NCBI GenBank assembly: GCA_963801105.1
Contig: CAWDDH010000003.1
Location: 2,852,001 to 2,916,000, forward strand
From: JAENVU01 sp963801105
GTDB taxonomy: Bacteria; Actinomycetota; Acidimicrobiia; IMCC26256; JAENVU01
Direction of reading: 5' to 3'
Length of the DNA stretch: 64,000 nt
This document shows positions 45,243 to 52,969 of this stretch, piece after piece. Every line of letters starts with the position of its first letter. The stretch's first letter is position 1. The notes under the pieces were generated by a model. It worked only from the letters and a program-made list of their open reading frames with translations. It did not search any database and had not been told where the DNA came from. A program made the translations under genes and the position numbers.

Positions 45243-46480
45243 GCGATCGCCTCGCCGGTGAGCAGCTCCGCGACCTGCCTCGCGTCCTTGTCGCCGCGGC
45301 CCGAGAGGGTGACGAGCACGGTCGAGCCCTTCACGATCCGGTTCCCGGCCTCGCGCTCCAGCCACCCGACCGCGTGCGCGGGCTCGAGGGCGGGCACGAT
45401 GCCCTCGGTCGCCGACAGCAGCTGGAATCCGGCCAGTGCCTCCGCGTCGGTCGCCGACTGGTACTCGGCCCGCCCGTTGGCCGCGAGGGCCGCATGCTCG
45501 GGGCCGACCCCCGGATAGTCGAGCCCGGCGCTGATCGAATGGGCTTCGAGGATCTGGCCGTCCTCGTCCTGGAGGTAGAGCGACCGCGCACCATGGAGTG
45601 CCCCCGGAGTGCCCCGGCTGACCGACGCGCCGTGCCGGCCGGACTCGAGCCCGAGTCCGCCCGCCTCGACGCCGATCAGCTCGGCGCCGGTGTCGACGAA
45701 TCCGGCGAAGGTCCCCATCGCGTTCGACCCACCGCCCACACACGCAACGACCACATCCGGGTCGGATCCGCCGAGGATCTCGCGGCACTGCTCGCGTGCT
45801 TCGTCGCCGACGATGCGCTGGAACTCGCGCACCATCCAGGGGAACGGGTGCGGGCCCACCACCGACCCGATGCAGTAGTGCGTGGAGCGCACGCTCGCGA
45901 CCCAGTCGCGCAGGGCGTCGTTGATCGCGTCCTTCAGCGTCCCGCTCCCGGAGTGGACCGGGATGACCTCTGCTCCGAGCAGCTGCATCCGGAACACGTT
46001 GAGAGCCTGGCGCTCCACGTCGACCGCGCCCATGAAGACGATGCACTCGAGCCCGAAGAGTGCCGCGGCGGTCGCGGTCGCGACGCCGTGCTGGCCGGCG
46101 CCGGTCTCGGCGATCACACGCTGCTTGCCCATACGGCGGGTCAGGAGCGCCTGGCCGAGCACGTTGTTGATCTTGTGCGACCCGGTGTGCGTGAGGTCCT
46201 CCCGCTTGAGCAGGACCCGCACGCCCAGGCGCTCGGAGAGGTTCTGGCACTCGGTGACCGGCGTCGGGCGGCCGGCGTAGCTCGTGAGCAGCTGTGCGTA
46301 CTCCTCGCGGAACTCCGCCGACGTCCACGCGGTGCGGAACTCCGCCTCGAGGTCCTCGAGCGCGGGCACCAACGTCTCCGGCACGAAGCGGCCGCCGAAC
46401 TCGCCGAATCGGCCGAGGCCGGTGGGTTCGGGACCGGGCGGGCCCAGGGTGACCGTGTCACCGCGTCGGGGCGCGGACAT
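45239..46480 (-). CDS. trpB: Tryptophan synthase beta chain (TrpB1)
   Basis: PLP enzyme joining indole and serine to tryptophan. The 413 aa protein begins at ATG 46480, set by AGGAG seven bases upstream; an ATG ten codons further up is less likely. Motifs are GRFGEFGGRFVPETLVPAL, the PLP lysine in THTGSHKINNVLGQALL, ETGAGQHGVATATAAAL, CVGGGSNAMGTF and GVGPEHAALA. It is the classic TrpA-partnered form; a separate TrpB2 lies at 48657-49910. A candidate -10 TATCAT (46507-46512) would start transcription about 20 nt before the ATG. Confidence 0.96.
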   Translation of the reverse strand: MSAPRRGDTVTLGPPGPEPTGLGRFGEFGGRFVPETLVPALEDLEAEFRTAWTSAEFREEYAQLLTSYAGRPTPVTECQNLSERLGVRVLLKREDLTHTGSHKINNVLGQALLTRRMGKQRVIAETGAGQHGVATATAAALFGLECIVFMGAVDVERQALNVFRMQLLGAEVIPVHSGSGTLKDAINDALRDWVASVRSTHYCIGSVVGPHPFPWMVREFQRIVGDEAREQCREILGGSDPDVVVACVGGGSNAMGTFAGFVDTGAELIGVEAGGLGLESGRHGASVSRGTPGALHGARSLYLQDEDGQILEAHSISAGLDYPGVGPEHAALAANGRAEYQSATDAEALAGFQLLSATEGIVPALEPAHAVGWLEREAGNRIVKGSTVLVTLSGRGDKDARQVAELLTGEAIA

Positions 46481-46506
46481 GCACTCTCCTGAGGTCGAAG
46501 GCGCGC

Positions 46507-46538
46507 TCATGATACGGGCCGTTCGGGGATTCGCCGAA
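46507..46538 (-). promoter_or_regulatory. Hairpin and candidate promoter upstream of trpB
   Basis: Between trpF and trpB the minus strand carries a perfect 7-bp stem with a 7-nt loop, CGTTCGG-N7-CCGAACG (46518-46538). A TATCAT (46507-46512) about 27 bp before trpB ATG follows. There is no T-run after the stem, so it is a poor intrinsic terminator. It could be an operator or an mRNA element. The -35 position (TCGGCG) is weak. No leader peptide with Trp codons is evident. Confidence 0.4.
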
Positions 46539-46557
46539 CGACTTGACGGGCGTCGGC

Positions 46558-47244
46558 TCAGCCGCCGCCCATCTCGTCGAGCTCCCAGTCGTAGGGCCCG
46601 TCGATCGGCTGTGGGGGCCGCTCGTCCTCCTCGACCACTTCGCCGATCGCGTGAGCAGCGGTGATGAAGCGGCGGAGCTTGCGCGGGTCCTTGCGGCCGG
46701 GCGAGGACTCCACGCCGGTCGCCACGTCCACGCCCCAGGGCCGGATCCGACGGATCGCGTCGCCGACGTTGTCCGCGGTCAGCCCGCCGGCGACCATCAG
46801 CCGGATCCCGCCCGGAGCGCCCTCCGCGAGCTTCCAGTCGAACAGGCGACCCGAGCCCGGATCGGGCGAGTCCACCAGGATCACGTCCGCCGGACCGTTG
46901 CCAGCCGAGGCCAATGCGGGGTCCCCCCCGCGGAACGCCTGGATCACGAACCCGACGCTCTTGCGGATCCAGCGCACCTCCGAGATCGGCTCGCGACCGT
47001 GCAGTTGCGCGCCGGTGAGGCCCGTCTTGCTCACGACCTCGATCACCCGCTCGGGGCGCTCGTCCCGGAACACCCCGACCGTCACGGTCCCGTTGGGCAG
47101 TCGGCGAACGATGTCACGCGCCTGGTCCACCGAGACCTGGCGCCGGCTCCCGGGTGCGAACACGAACCCCAACGCGTCGGCACCCATGGCGACCGCGAGG
47201 AGTGCGTCCTCCTCGTTCGTGATGCCGCAGATCTTGACGAACAC
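46558..47244 (-). CDS. trpF: Phosphoribosylanthranilate isomerase
   Basis: Amadori rearrangement of phosphoribosylanthranilate in tryptophan synthesis. The TIM barrel of 228 aa starts at GTG 47244: VFVKICGITNEEDALLAV (general-base Cys in KICGIT). ALGFVFAPGSRR, VGVFRDERPERVIEV, GLTGAQLHGRE, VILVDSPDPGSG (general-acid Asp), MVAGGLTADNVGDAI and GVDVATGVESSPGRKD follow. The last 25 residues extend beyond the usual end. Because trpF is present, hisA at 59606 need not act as the dual PriA isomerase used by many actinobacteria. Confidence 0.95.
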   Translation of the reverse strand: MFVKICGITNEEDALLAVAMGADALGFVFAPGSRRQVSVDQARDIVRRLPNGTVTVGVFRDERPERVIEVVSKTGLTGAQLHGREPISEVRWIRKSVGFVIQAFRGGDPALASAGNGPADVILVDSPDPGSGRLFDWKLAEGAPGGIRLMVAGGLTADNVGDAIRRIRPWGVDVATGVESSPGRKDPRKLRRFITAAHAIGEVVEEDERPPQPIDGPYDWELDEMGGG

Positions 47245-47314
47245 GCTCGCACGGTACCGCCTGGATCGGCACGGTCCGTGGACATTCCGGGCACCGGCGC
47301 GCTGTGCCTGCGCC

Positions 47315-48562
47315 TCAGACCCGCATGGCCGGTCCGACGTCACGTGTCCCGCATTCATCGGTCGGCTGGCGTCGGAGTTCGGTGCCGTCGGGTCGGTAGG
47401 CACGGAATTGTTGGTAGTGGAAGGTGATGGACCAGTCGGCATGGGCGTGGAGGAACGTGTGATGTCGGCGGCAGAGCAGGACGCCGTTGGTCACCGAGGT
47501 CTCGCCGCCGTGCTCCCAGTGTTGGACGTGGTGGACGTCGGTCCAGGGGGCGGGGAGCTCGCAGCCGGGCCATCGGCAGTGTCGGTCGCGGACCACGATG
47601 GCCTTGCGGATGGCGGCGGGCCAGGTGGGTGAGGCCCGCCCGACGCTGAGGGGGAGGTCGTCGGGGCCGACGACGATCCGGCTGAGCGAGGCGTCGCAGA
47701 GGATCCACTCGCGCTCGCGGGGATCGAGGACGCCCCCGAAGTTGCCCTCGGCGATTCCCGGCGCCCCGTTGGTGCGGGCGTGGATCACGTAGGAGACCGA
47801 CGGCCTGGCGCCTTCGGCATCGGTGCCGTGGCGGAGCGCGACCTCACAGATCCGGACCAGGGCCTCGGCCCTCCTCTGGGCGGGGGTCGAGTCGTCGGTC
47901 GGCGATGGCGGGCGGGTGAACACGCTGATGGTGTGGGCGACGGTCTCGGCGGCGGTGCCGTGCAGCTCACCGGTGATCACCGTCCGGTCCCCGACCCGGG
48001 CGAGGCTCACGCCGTCTTCCTCGAGCGGACGGTTGCCGTCGGCGCGGGCGCACCTGGCGAAGTGCTCGGTGGCAATGCGCAGCGAGCGGTGGTCGTGGCG
48101 GGTCGCGAGGTCCAGGAACTGCGGTTCGCACGCGGCAAGTTCCACATCGTGACCTGCGACGCGGGCCCGGGCGACGAGCTCGACCGCGTGGGTGGTGATC
48201 TGCCCGTCGCGCCAGGCGCGCCCGGTGGCGGGGAGGAGCTCGGCGAGCTCGCCCTGCTTCTGGGTTCGGTGCACGTCGGTGAGGGTCTGTCCGGTCTTCC
48301 ACCGGATCCACACCGCCGTCGAAGCGTGCCCGTCCTCGGCCCCCACGCCGCGCCGATGGGCCGTGCTGGTCAGCCCGGCCGCGACCGCCTGGAGCCGGTC
48401 GATCAGCTTCCGGACCCGGATCAGGTCCGACCCGATCCGGGCGTCGGTCATCGCGTCCACGTCGAGATCCGCCGTGAGGCGGTCGACCGAGTCGCGCACG
48501 GCGCGGATCGGGTCATCGACCCCGGTCCGGTCGTTCCCGTCCGTTCCCCACCCCGAATGCAT
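47315..48562 (-). CDS. DUF222/13E12-type HNH endonuclease protein, LexA-box promoter
   Basis: The 415 aa protein has an N-terminal helical DUF222 domain (about 20-300: LTADLDVDAMTDARIG, WIRWKTGQTLTDVHRTQKQG, GELHGTAAETVAHTI). A C-terminal HNH nuclease domain follows (about 330-390: RDRHCRWPGCELPAPWTDVHHVQHWEHGG, split here as DRHCRWPGCE, WTDVHHV and LLCRRHHTFLH). The Cys and His metal and active-site residues are intact. This is the family of mycobacterial REP13E12 proteins, some of which are SOS-induced. The start ATG 48562 is chosen because a strong promoter with a LexA-like box ends exactly there; an ATG at 48574 lies within the -10. It sits as a single gene between trpF and trpB2. DNA target unknown. 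Confidence 0.88.
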   Translation of the reverse strand: MHSGWGTDGNDRTGVDDPIRAVRDSVDRLTADLDVDAMTDARIGSDLIRVRKLIDRLQAVAAGLTSTAHRRGVGAEDGHASTAVWIRWKTGQTLTDVHRTQKQGELAELLPATGRAWRDGQITTHAVELVARARVAGHDVELAACEPQFLDLATRHDHRSLRIATEHFARCARADGNRPLEEDGVSLARVGDRTVITGELHGTAAETVAHTISVFTRPPSPTDDSTPAQRRAEALVRICEVALRHGTDAEGARPSVSYVIHARTNGAPGIAEGNFGGVLDPREREWILCDASLSRIVVGPDDLPLSVGRASPTWPAAIRKAIVVRDRHCRWPGCELPAPWTDVHHVQHWEHGGETSVTNGVLLCRRHHTFLHAHADWSITFHYQQFRAYRPDGTELRRQPTDECGTRDVGPAMRV

Positions 48563-48569
48563 GATCGCC

Positions 48570-48598
48570 ATCATACCGAACAGGTGTTCGTAGAGCAA
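48570..48598 (-). promoter_or_regulatory. SOS promoter of the DUF222-HNH gene
   Basis: On the minus strand: -35 TTGCTC (48593-48598), spacer of exactly 17 bp, -10 TATGAT (48570-48575). The spacer contains the perfect palindrome CGAACA-CC-TGTTCG (48577-48590), matching the actinobacterial LexA consensus CGAAC-N4-GTTCG. A start 7-8 nt after the -10 falls on ATG 48562, so the transcript would be leaderless. LexA binding would block both hexamers. Confidence 0.85.
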
Positions 48599-48656
48599 GC
48601 GAAAACCCAACAAACCCGGACAGCATCCGCGATCGTCGAACCTGAGCCGCGCGCAG

Positions 48657-49910
48657 CTACCCGTCGATCAGGCGGCCGTGGTTGAAGTCGTCGTAGGCCG
48701 AGAGGTCGAGGAACCCGTGACCGGAGTAGTTGAAGAGGATCACGCGCTCCTCCCCCGTCTCCTTGGCCGCCAGTGCCTCGTCGATCGCCGCGCGGATCGC
48801 GTGTCCCGTCTCGGGCGCGGGGATCTTCCCTTCGGTCCGGGCGAACTGCACCGCCGCCTCGAACGTCTTGCCCTGGGGATAGGCAATCGCCTCCATGCGC
48901 CCGTGCTGGACGAGGTTGCAGATGATCGGCGCGTCACCGTGGTAGCGGAGGCCACCCGCGTGGATCGAAGGCGGCATGAAGTCGTGGCCGAGGGTGTACA
49001 TCGGCAACAGCGGAGTCATTCCCGCCGTGTCGCCGAAGTCGTACTCGAACGTGCCCTCGGTCAGCGTCGGGCAGCTCGACGGCTCGACCGCGACCAGCCG
49101 CACCTCCGGGTCGTTCATGAACGGCAGCGCGATCCCCGCGAGGTTGGAACCCCCGCCGCAGGAGCTGAGCACGACGTCCGGCCGCGCCTCACCGGCCAGC
49201 GCGAGTTGCTCCTTCGCCTCCAACCCGATCACGGTCTGGTGCAACAGCACGTGGTTGAGCACCGAGCCGAGCGAGTAGTGCGAGTCGGCGCGCGGCGCCG
49301 CGTCGGCCACCGCGTCGGAGATCGCCATGCCCAGCGAACCCGGGCTCGACGGGTCCGCGACCGGTGACGGGACGACCGACGCGCCCCAGGTCTCCATCAG
49401 GATGCGTCGGTACGGCTTCTGCTCGTACGAGGCACGCACCATGTACACCTTGCACTCGAGGTCGAACTGCGCGGCGGCGAACGCGATCGAGCTCCCCCAC
49501 TGCCCCGCGCCGGTCTCGGTCGTCAGGCGGGTGATCCCCTCGGTCGCGTTGTAGTACGCCTGCGGGACGGCGGTGTTCGGCTTGTGCGAGCCGGCGGGCG
49601 AGACGGATTCGTCCTTGTAGTAGATGCGCGCCGGGGTTCCGAGTGCCCGTTCGAGCCGCTCCGCCCGTACGAGCGGCGTCGGCCGCCAGAGCCGGTAGAT
49701 GTCGATCACCTCGCCGGGGATCTCGATCCACGGGTCGGTCGAGACCTCCTGCGCGATCAACCCCATCGGGAACAGCGGCGCGAGATCGTCCGGTCCGACG
49801 GGCTCGTTCGTGGCCGGGTGGAGCGGCGGTTCCAGCGGGGCCGGAAGATCCGGCAGCGCGTTGTACCAGGCCGTGGGCATCAAGTTCTGGGACAGGTCGA
49901 ATCGGCTCAT
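48657..49910 (-). CDS. trpB2: TrpB2-type tryptophan synthase beta-like protein
   Basis: PLP enzyme of 417 aa. It starts at ATG 49910 with AGGGGG upstream: LSQNLMPTAWYNALPDLP, IDIYRLWRPTPLVRAERLE, PLP lysine in SPAGSHKPNTAVPQAYY, TETGAGQWGSSIAFAAA, SCGGGSNLAGIALPF and EPSSCPTLTEG. The extended N-terminus and the WRPTPL/SHKPNTA motifs mark the TrpB2 subgroup. TrpB2 enzymes are often independent of TrpA and can act as serine deaminase or indole salvage enzymes. Both forms occur in this locus. The stop of trpC overlaps its start by 4 bp, so the two are co-translated. Confidence 0.93.
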   Translation of the reverse strand: MSRFDLSQNLMPTAWYNALPDLPAPLEPPLHPATNEPVGPDDLAPLFPMGLIAQEVSTDPWIEIPGEVIDIYRLWRPTPLVRAERLERALGTPARIYYKDESVSPAGSHKPNTAVPQAYYNATEGITRLTTETGAGQWGSSIAFAAAQFDLECKVYMVRASYEQKPYRRILMETWGASVVPSPVADPSSPGSLGMAISDAVADAAPRADSHYSLGSVLNHVLLHQTVIGLEAKEQLALAGEARPDVVLSSCGGGSNLAGIALPFMNDPEVRLVAVEPSSCPTLTEGTFEYDFGDTAGMTPLLPMYTLGHDFMPPSIHAGGLRYHGDAPIICNLVQHGRMEAIAYPQGKTFEAAVQFARTEGKIPAPETGHAIRAAIDEALAAKETGEERVILFNYSGHGFLDLSAYDDFNHGRLIDG

Positions 49911-50719
49911 GCTTCCCCCTTGCGGTCGGTGACAATCGGTGCGACGAACGCGCTCGCCAGCTCGCGTGGTGACGGTGCCTTCACGAGGGCCTCGCCGACC
50001 AGGAGCGCGTCGAACCCGGCGGCGGCCATGCGCTCTGCATCCGCAGGTGAGCGAATGGCGCTCTCGGCGACCGCGATCGTCGCGGGCGGGATTCGCGCCG
50101 CGAGCGACGCAGCGCCGTCGAGGTCCTCCGAGAACGTGCCGAGGTCCCGGGCGTTCACCCCGAGGATCCCGACCCCCAGCGCGACCGCGCGGTCGACCTC
50201 GGAAGCGTTGTGCGCCTCCACGAGCACGGCGAGCCCGAGCGCGTCGGCGAGCTCGGCGAGATCCCGCACGTGCGTGTCGTCGGGCAAGGCCGCGAGGATC
50301 AGGAGAATCGCGTCGGCGCCGATCGCGCGGCTCTCGTAGACCTGGATCTCGGCGATCGTGAAGTCCTTGCGCAGGACCGGCAGCTCGCACGCCTCGCGTG
50401 CCGCCACCAGGTCGGCCACCTCGCCACCGAAGTACCGCCGATCGGTCAGCACCGAGAGTGCCGTCGCACCACCCGACGCGTAGTCCGCCGCGAGTGTCGC
50501 AGGGTCGAGCTCCGGGTCGAGGTCGCCCTTGGACGGTGAGCGGCGCTTGATCTCCGCGACGAGTCCGGGGTGACGGTCGGACCGCCGCAACGCGGCCGCG
50601 AAGTCGCGAGGCGGGGGCTGCGCCAACGCCTGCTCGCGCAGCAGCGCGCGCGTCTCGGGGCGGTGCAGCACCGTCACCTCGTCGCGCTTGCTCGCGAGGA
50701 TGCGGTCGAGCACGGTCAT
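49907..50719 (-). CDS. trpC: Indole-3-glycerol-phosphate synthase
   Basis: Closes the indole ring from CdRP in tryptophan synthesis. The 270 aa TIM barrel has TVLDRILASKRDEV, LVAEIKRRSPSKGDL (catalytic Lys, phosphate site), YASGGATALSVLTDRRYFGG, LPVLRKDFTI, DAILLILAALPD, VLVEAHNASEVDRA, GVNARDLGTF and VAESAIRSPADA. Complete. The promoter lies in the 24 bp shared with the divergent glucosidase: TAGAGT eight bases before ATG 50719. It overlaps trpB2 by 4 bp. Confidence 0.96.
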   Translation of the reverse strand: MTVLDRILASKRDEVTVLHRPETRALLREQALAQPPPRDFAAALRRSDRHPGLVAEIKRRSPSKGDLDPELDPATLAADYASGGATALSVLTDRRYFGGEVADLVAAREACELPVLRKDFTIAEIQVYESRAIGADAILLILAALPDDTHVRDLAELADALGLAVLVEAHNASEVDRAVALGVGILGVNARDLGTFSEDLDGAASLAARIPPATIAVAESAIRSPADAERMAAAGFDALLVGEALVKAPSPRELASAFVAPIVTDRKGEA

Positions 50720-50743
50720 GGGCGGCCACTCTAGGGTCCGCCC
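50720..50743. promoter_or_regulatory. 24-bp divergent promoter trpC / GH1
   Basis: Only 24 bp separate the two divergent ATGs. The strip is an imperfect palindrome with outer arms GGGCGG and CCGCCC. It carries overlapping -10-like hexamers: TAGGGT on plus (50732-50737, six bases before ATG 50744) and TAGAGT on minus (50728-50733, eight bases before ATG 50719). Both transcripts would be leaderless or nearly so, and polymerases could not occupy both sites at once. The -35 regions would lie inside the opposite gene and are weak. Confidence 0.5.
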
Positions 50744-51916
50744 ATGACCGCTCGGCTTCCCGATGACTTCGTCTGGGGCACCGCGACCGCGGCCCACCAG
50801 GTCGAAGGCGGCAACTGGAACAACGACTGGTGGGCGTTCGAGCACGCCCCCGGCTCGGGGACCGCCGAGCCCTCGGGCGACGCGTGCGACCATTTCTGGC
50901 GCTACCCCACCGACGTCGCGCTCCTCGCCGAGCTCGGCTTCGGCGCCTACCGGTTCTCGTTGGAGTGGTCACGCATCGAACCCGAGGAGGGAGAGTTCTC
51001 CACCTCGGCACTGGACCACTACCGGCGCATGATCGCGACGACGCGCGAGCACGGCCTTCTCCCCGTCGTCACCTTCCATCACTTCACGACGCCGCGCTGG
51101 GCCGTCGCGGACGGCGGCTGGACCGATCCCGCGATCGTCGACCGCTTCGCGCGCTACTGCGCACGTGCGGTCGCGCACCTCGGCGACGACATCGGGATGG
51201 CGTGCACCATCAACGAGCCGAACATCGTCTCACTCATGGGCTTCCTCGTCGGCGCCTTCCCCCCGGGCCACCACGACCTCGGCGAGTACGCGCGAGCGAA
51301 CGAGCACCTCCAGCGCGCTCACCGCGCGAGCTACGACGTCATCAAGGCGGGCCCGGGTGAGTTCCCGGTCGGGTCGTGTGTCGCGATGGGCGACTGGTGG
51401 GGTCCGGGGGGCAGCGATGCCGTCGTCGCGAACACGCGTGCGATGCACGAGGACCAGCATCTGGCCGTGGCCGCCGGTGACGACTTCGTCGGCGTGCAGG
51501 CGTACTCGCGCACCCGGCTGACGGCCGAGGGACTCCCCGACGGCCCCGAACCCGGCGTCGAGGTACTCGACATGGGCTACGAGTACTGGCCGCAGGCGCT
51601 CGAGGTGAGCATCCGCTCGGCCGCCGCGATCACCGGATCGCCGGTGTTCGTGACCGAGAACGGCATCGGAACGACCGACGACGCCCAGCGCATTCGCTAC
51701 GTCACCGACGCGCTCGCGGGCCTTGGCCGCTGTCTCGACGACGGCATCGATGTCCGCGGCTACTTCTACTGGTCGCTGCTCGACAACTTCGAGTGGGTCC
51801 TCGGCTACATGCCGCGGTTCGGGCTCGTCGGCGTCGACCGCGCCACCCAGGAGCGGACGGCCAAGCCGTCGGCCCGGTGGCTCGGCGACCTCGCCCGCGC
51901 CAACCGCCTGCCCTGA
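50744..51916 (+). CDS. Glycoside hydrolase family 1 beta-glucosidase
   Basis: Retaining beta-glycosidase of 390 aa, cytosolic (no signal). LPDDFVWGTATAAHQVEGG is the family start. YRFSLEWSRIEPEEG, the acid/base Glu158 in CTINEPNIVSLMG, VVTFHHFTTPRW, the nucleophile Glu305 in FVTENGIGTTDD and the substrate-binding YFYWSLLDNFEWVLGY follow. It is shorter than the usual 440-470 aa of GH1, mainly from shorter loops, but all active-site elements are present. It is the only plus-strand gene between trpE and trpC and shares a 24 bp promoter region with trpC. Natural substrate unknown. Confidence 0.93.
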   Translation: MTARLPDDFVWGTATAAHQVEGGNWNNDWWAFEHAPGSGTAEPSGDACDHFWRYPTDVALLAELGFGAYRFSLEWSRIEPEEGEFSTSALDHYRRMIATTREHGLLPVVTFHHFTTPRWAVADGGWTDPAIVDRFARYCARAVAHLGDDIGMACTINEPNIVSLMGFLVGAFPPGHHDLGEYARANEHLQRAHRASYDVIKAGPGEFPVGSCVAMGDWWGPGGSDAVVANTRAMHEDQHLAVAAGDDFVGVQAYSRTRLTAEGLPDGPEPGVEVLDMGYEYWPQALEVSIRSAAAITGSPVFVTENGIGTTDDAQRIRYVTDALAGLGRCLDDGIDVRGYFYWSLLDNFEWVLGYMPRFGLVGVDRATQERTAKPSARWLGDLARANRLP

Positions 51917-52279
51917 GCGTCAGGCCACGCTGCCTTGCGGGGCCGGACCGCGCTCCGGCGCGCCCAACCTCGACTCCGACCAGTGCATCCGGAAGACCAG
52001 GAGGGCTCCACCACCCAACGCCGGCAACGAGAGCGCCTGCGCGATCCCTCGCTCGCGTTCACCGGAACCGCGCCCGACGCTGCCGCCGGTGGAACGACAG
52101 GATCAGCCCGGCCGCGAGCAGCACGAGCGCCGCCTGGACCGTCCCGCGCCAGATGGCGTCGTTGCGACGACCACGATGGATGGGTTCACGGGCCCCTCCC
52201 CCGCATCTCACCCTGCCTGACGGGCACCCTGGGAAGCCCACGCCCCGCCGTCGGGGATGGTGGGAACCTCCACGCGGGT
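51917..52279. other. Intergenic region with a possible degraded small membrane ORF
   Basis: The 363 bp region lies between the GH1 gene and the ygfZ-like stop. On the minus strand a short open stretch (about 52174-52059) encodes one hydrophobic helix, GTVQAALVLLAAGLILSF, followed by basic HRRQRRARFR. In the next frame toward 51920 a second hydrophobic piece appears (AQALSLPALGGGALLVF). They could be halves of a broken two-helix protein, or chance. No terminator, RNA gene or repeat is recognised. Confidence 0.3.
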
Positions 52280-52969
52280 CTATTCGGCCGGGAGCTGAGC
52301 CTCGGCCGCGGTCACGGTCACGGCGACATCCCCCACCGTCCCCGCCGCAGGAGGCTCCACCTCGCGACGGACGAAGCCCAGGGCGGCACCGGCCGTGCTG
52401 CTCGTCACCGAGCCCACCGCCCTCTGCCCGACCGTGATCTCGGCACCGACGGGCAGCACGGCCGACGCATCCTCGGGGACCAGACGCCGGAGGTAGCGGT
52501 TCACGTGCCCGCGTGTGTCGATCCGGCAGACGAGCTCCTGTCCGACGAAACAGCCTTTGGTGAAGCTCACGGCGGAGATCTCGAGGAACGCCTCCTGGGG
52601 GATCACCGAGGCGTCGAGGTCGGCACCGAGCCGCGGCACGCCCGCGGCGATGCGCTCGGCTTCCTCGCTCGCGGCCGTCGTGGCGTCGACCTCGGGCGCC
52701 GGTTCCAGCGCGAGGTCGACCTTGGTCCGGATCTTGTACCGGTTCAACGCGTCGAGGAGATGCGCGCCCCACCCGGGATCGGTGTCCAGCACGGCGGCGG
52801 CGCCGACGCGGGTGATCCCCGCGAGCACGTCGACCTTGCCCTGCGGTGTGAGCAGCAGGGTCCACTGCCGCTGCCCCTCGCCGAGCGCGTCGAGATCCTG
52901 GGACAGCAGCGACTGGAGAAACGGCCAAGTGTCGAGGCCGGTGGCGGTGACCACGTCGCGTCGGCTCAT
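52280..52969 (-). CDS. ygfZ: YgfZ/GcvT-like folate-binding protein
   Basis: The 229 aa protein of the YgfZ (IbaB/COG0354) family supports folate-dependent maintenance of iron-sulphur enzymes. The signature is KGCFVGQE within SFTKGCFVGQELVCRIDTRG, where the Cys is the conserved functional residue. GCV_T-like blocks TPQGKVDVLAGITRVG and ALGFVRREVEPPAAGT lie on either side. It is shorter than E. coli YgfZ (326 aa) but covers the core. ATG 52969 overlaps the trpE stop by 4 bp, so it would be translated from the trpE message. Confidence 0.88.
   Translation of the reverse strand: MSRRDVVTATGLDTWPFLQSLLSQDLDALGEGQRQWTLLLTPQGKVDVLAGITRVGAAAVLDTDPGWGAHLLDALNRYKIRTKVDLALEPAPEVDATTAASEEAERIAAGVPRLGADLDASVIPQEAFLEISAVSFTKGCFVGQELVCRIDTRGHVNRYLRRLVPEDASAVLPVGAEITVGQRAVGSVTSSTAGAALGFVRREVEPPAAGTVGDVAVTVTAAEAQLPAE

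Noticed and set aside
46518..46538. Intrinsic terminator between trpF and trpB.
   Set aside because: A good stem is present, but no T-run follows it on the transcribed strand.
47315..48562. Insertion sequence or mobile intron around the HNH gene.
   Set aside because: No terminal inverted repeats, target duplication or transposase were found at its edges. It looks like a stand-alone gene with its own promoter.
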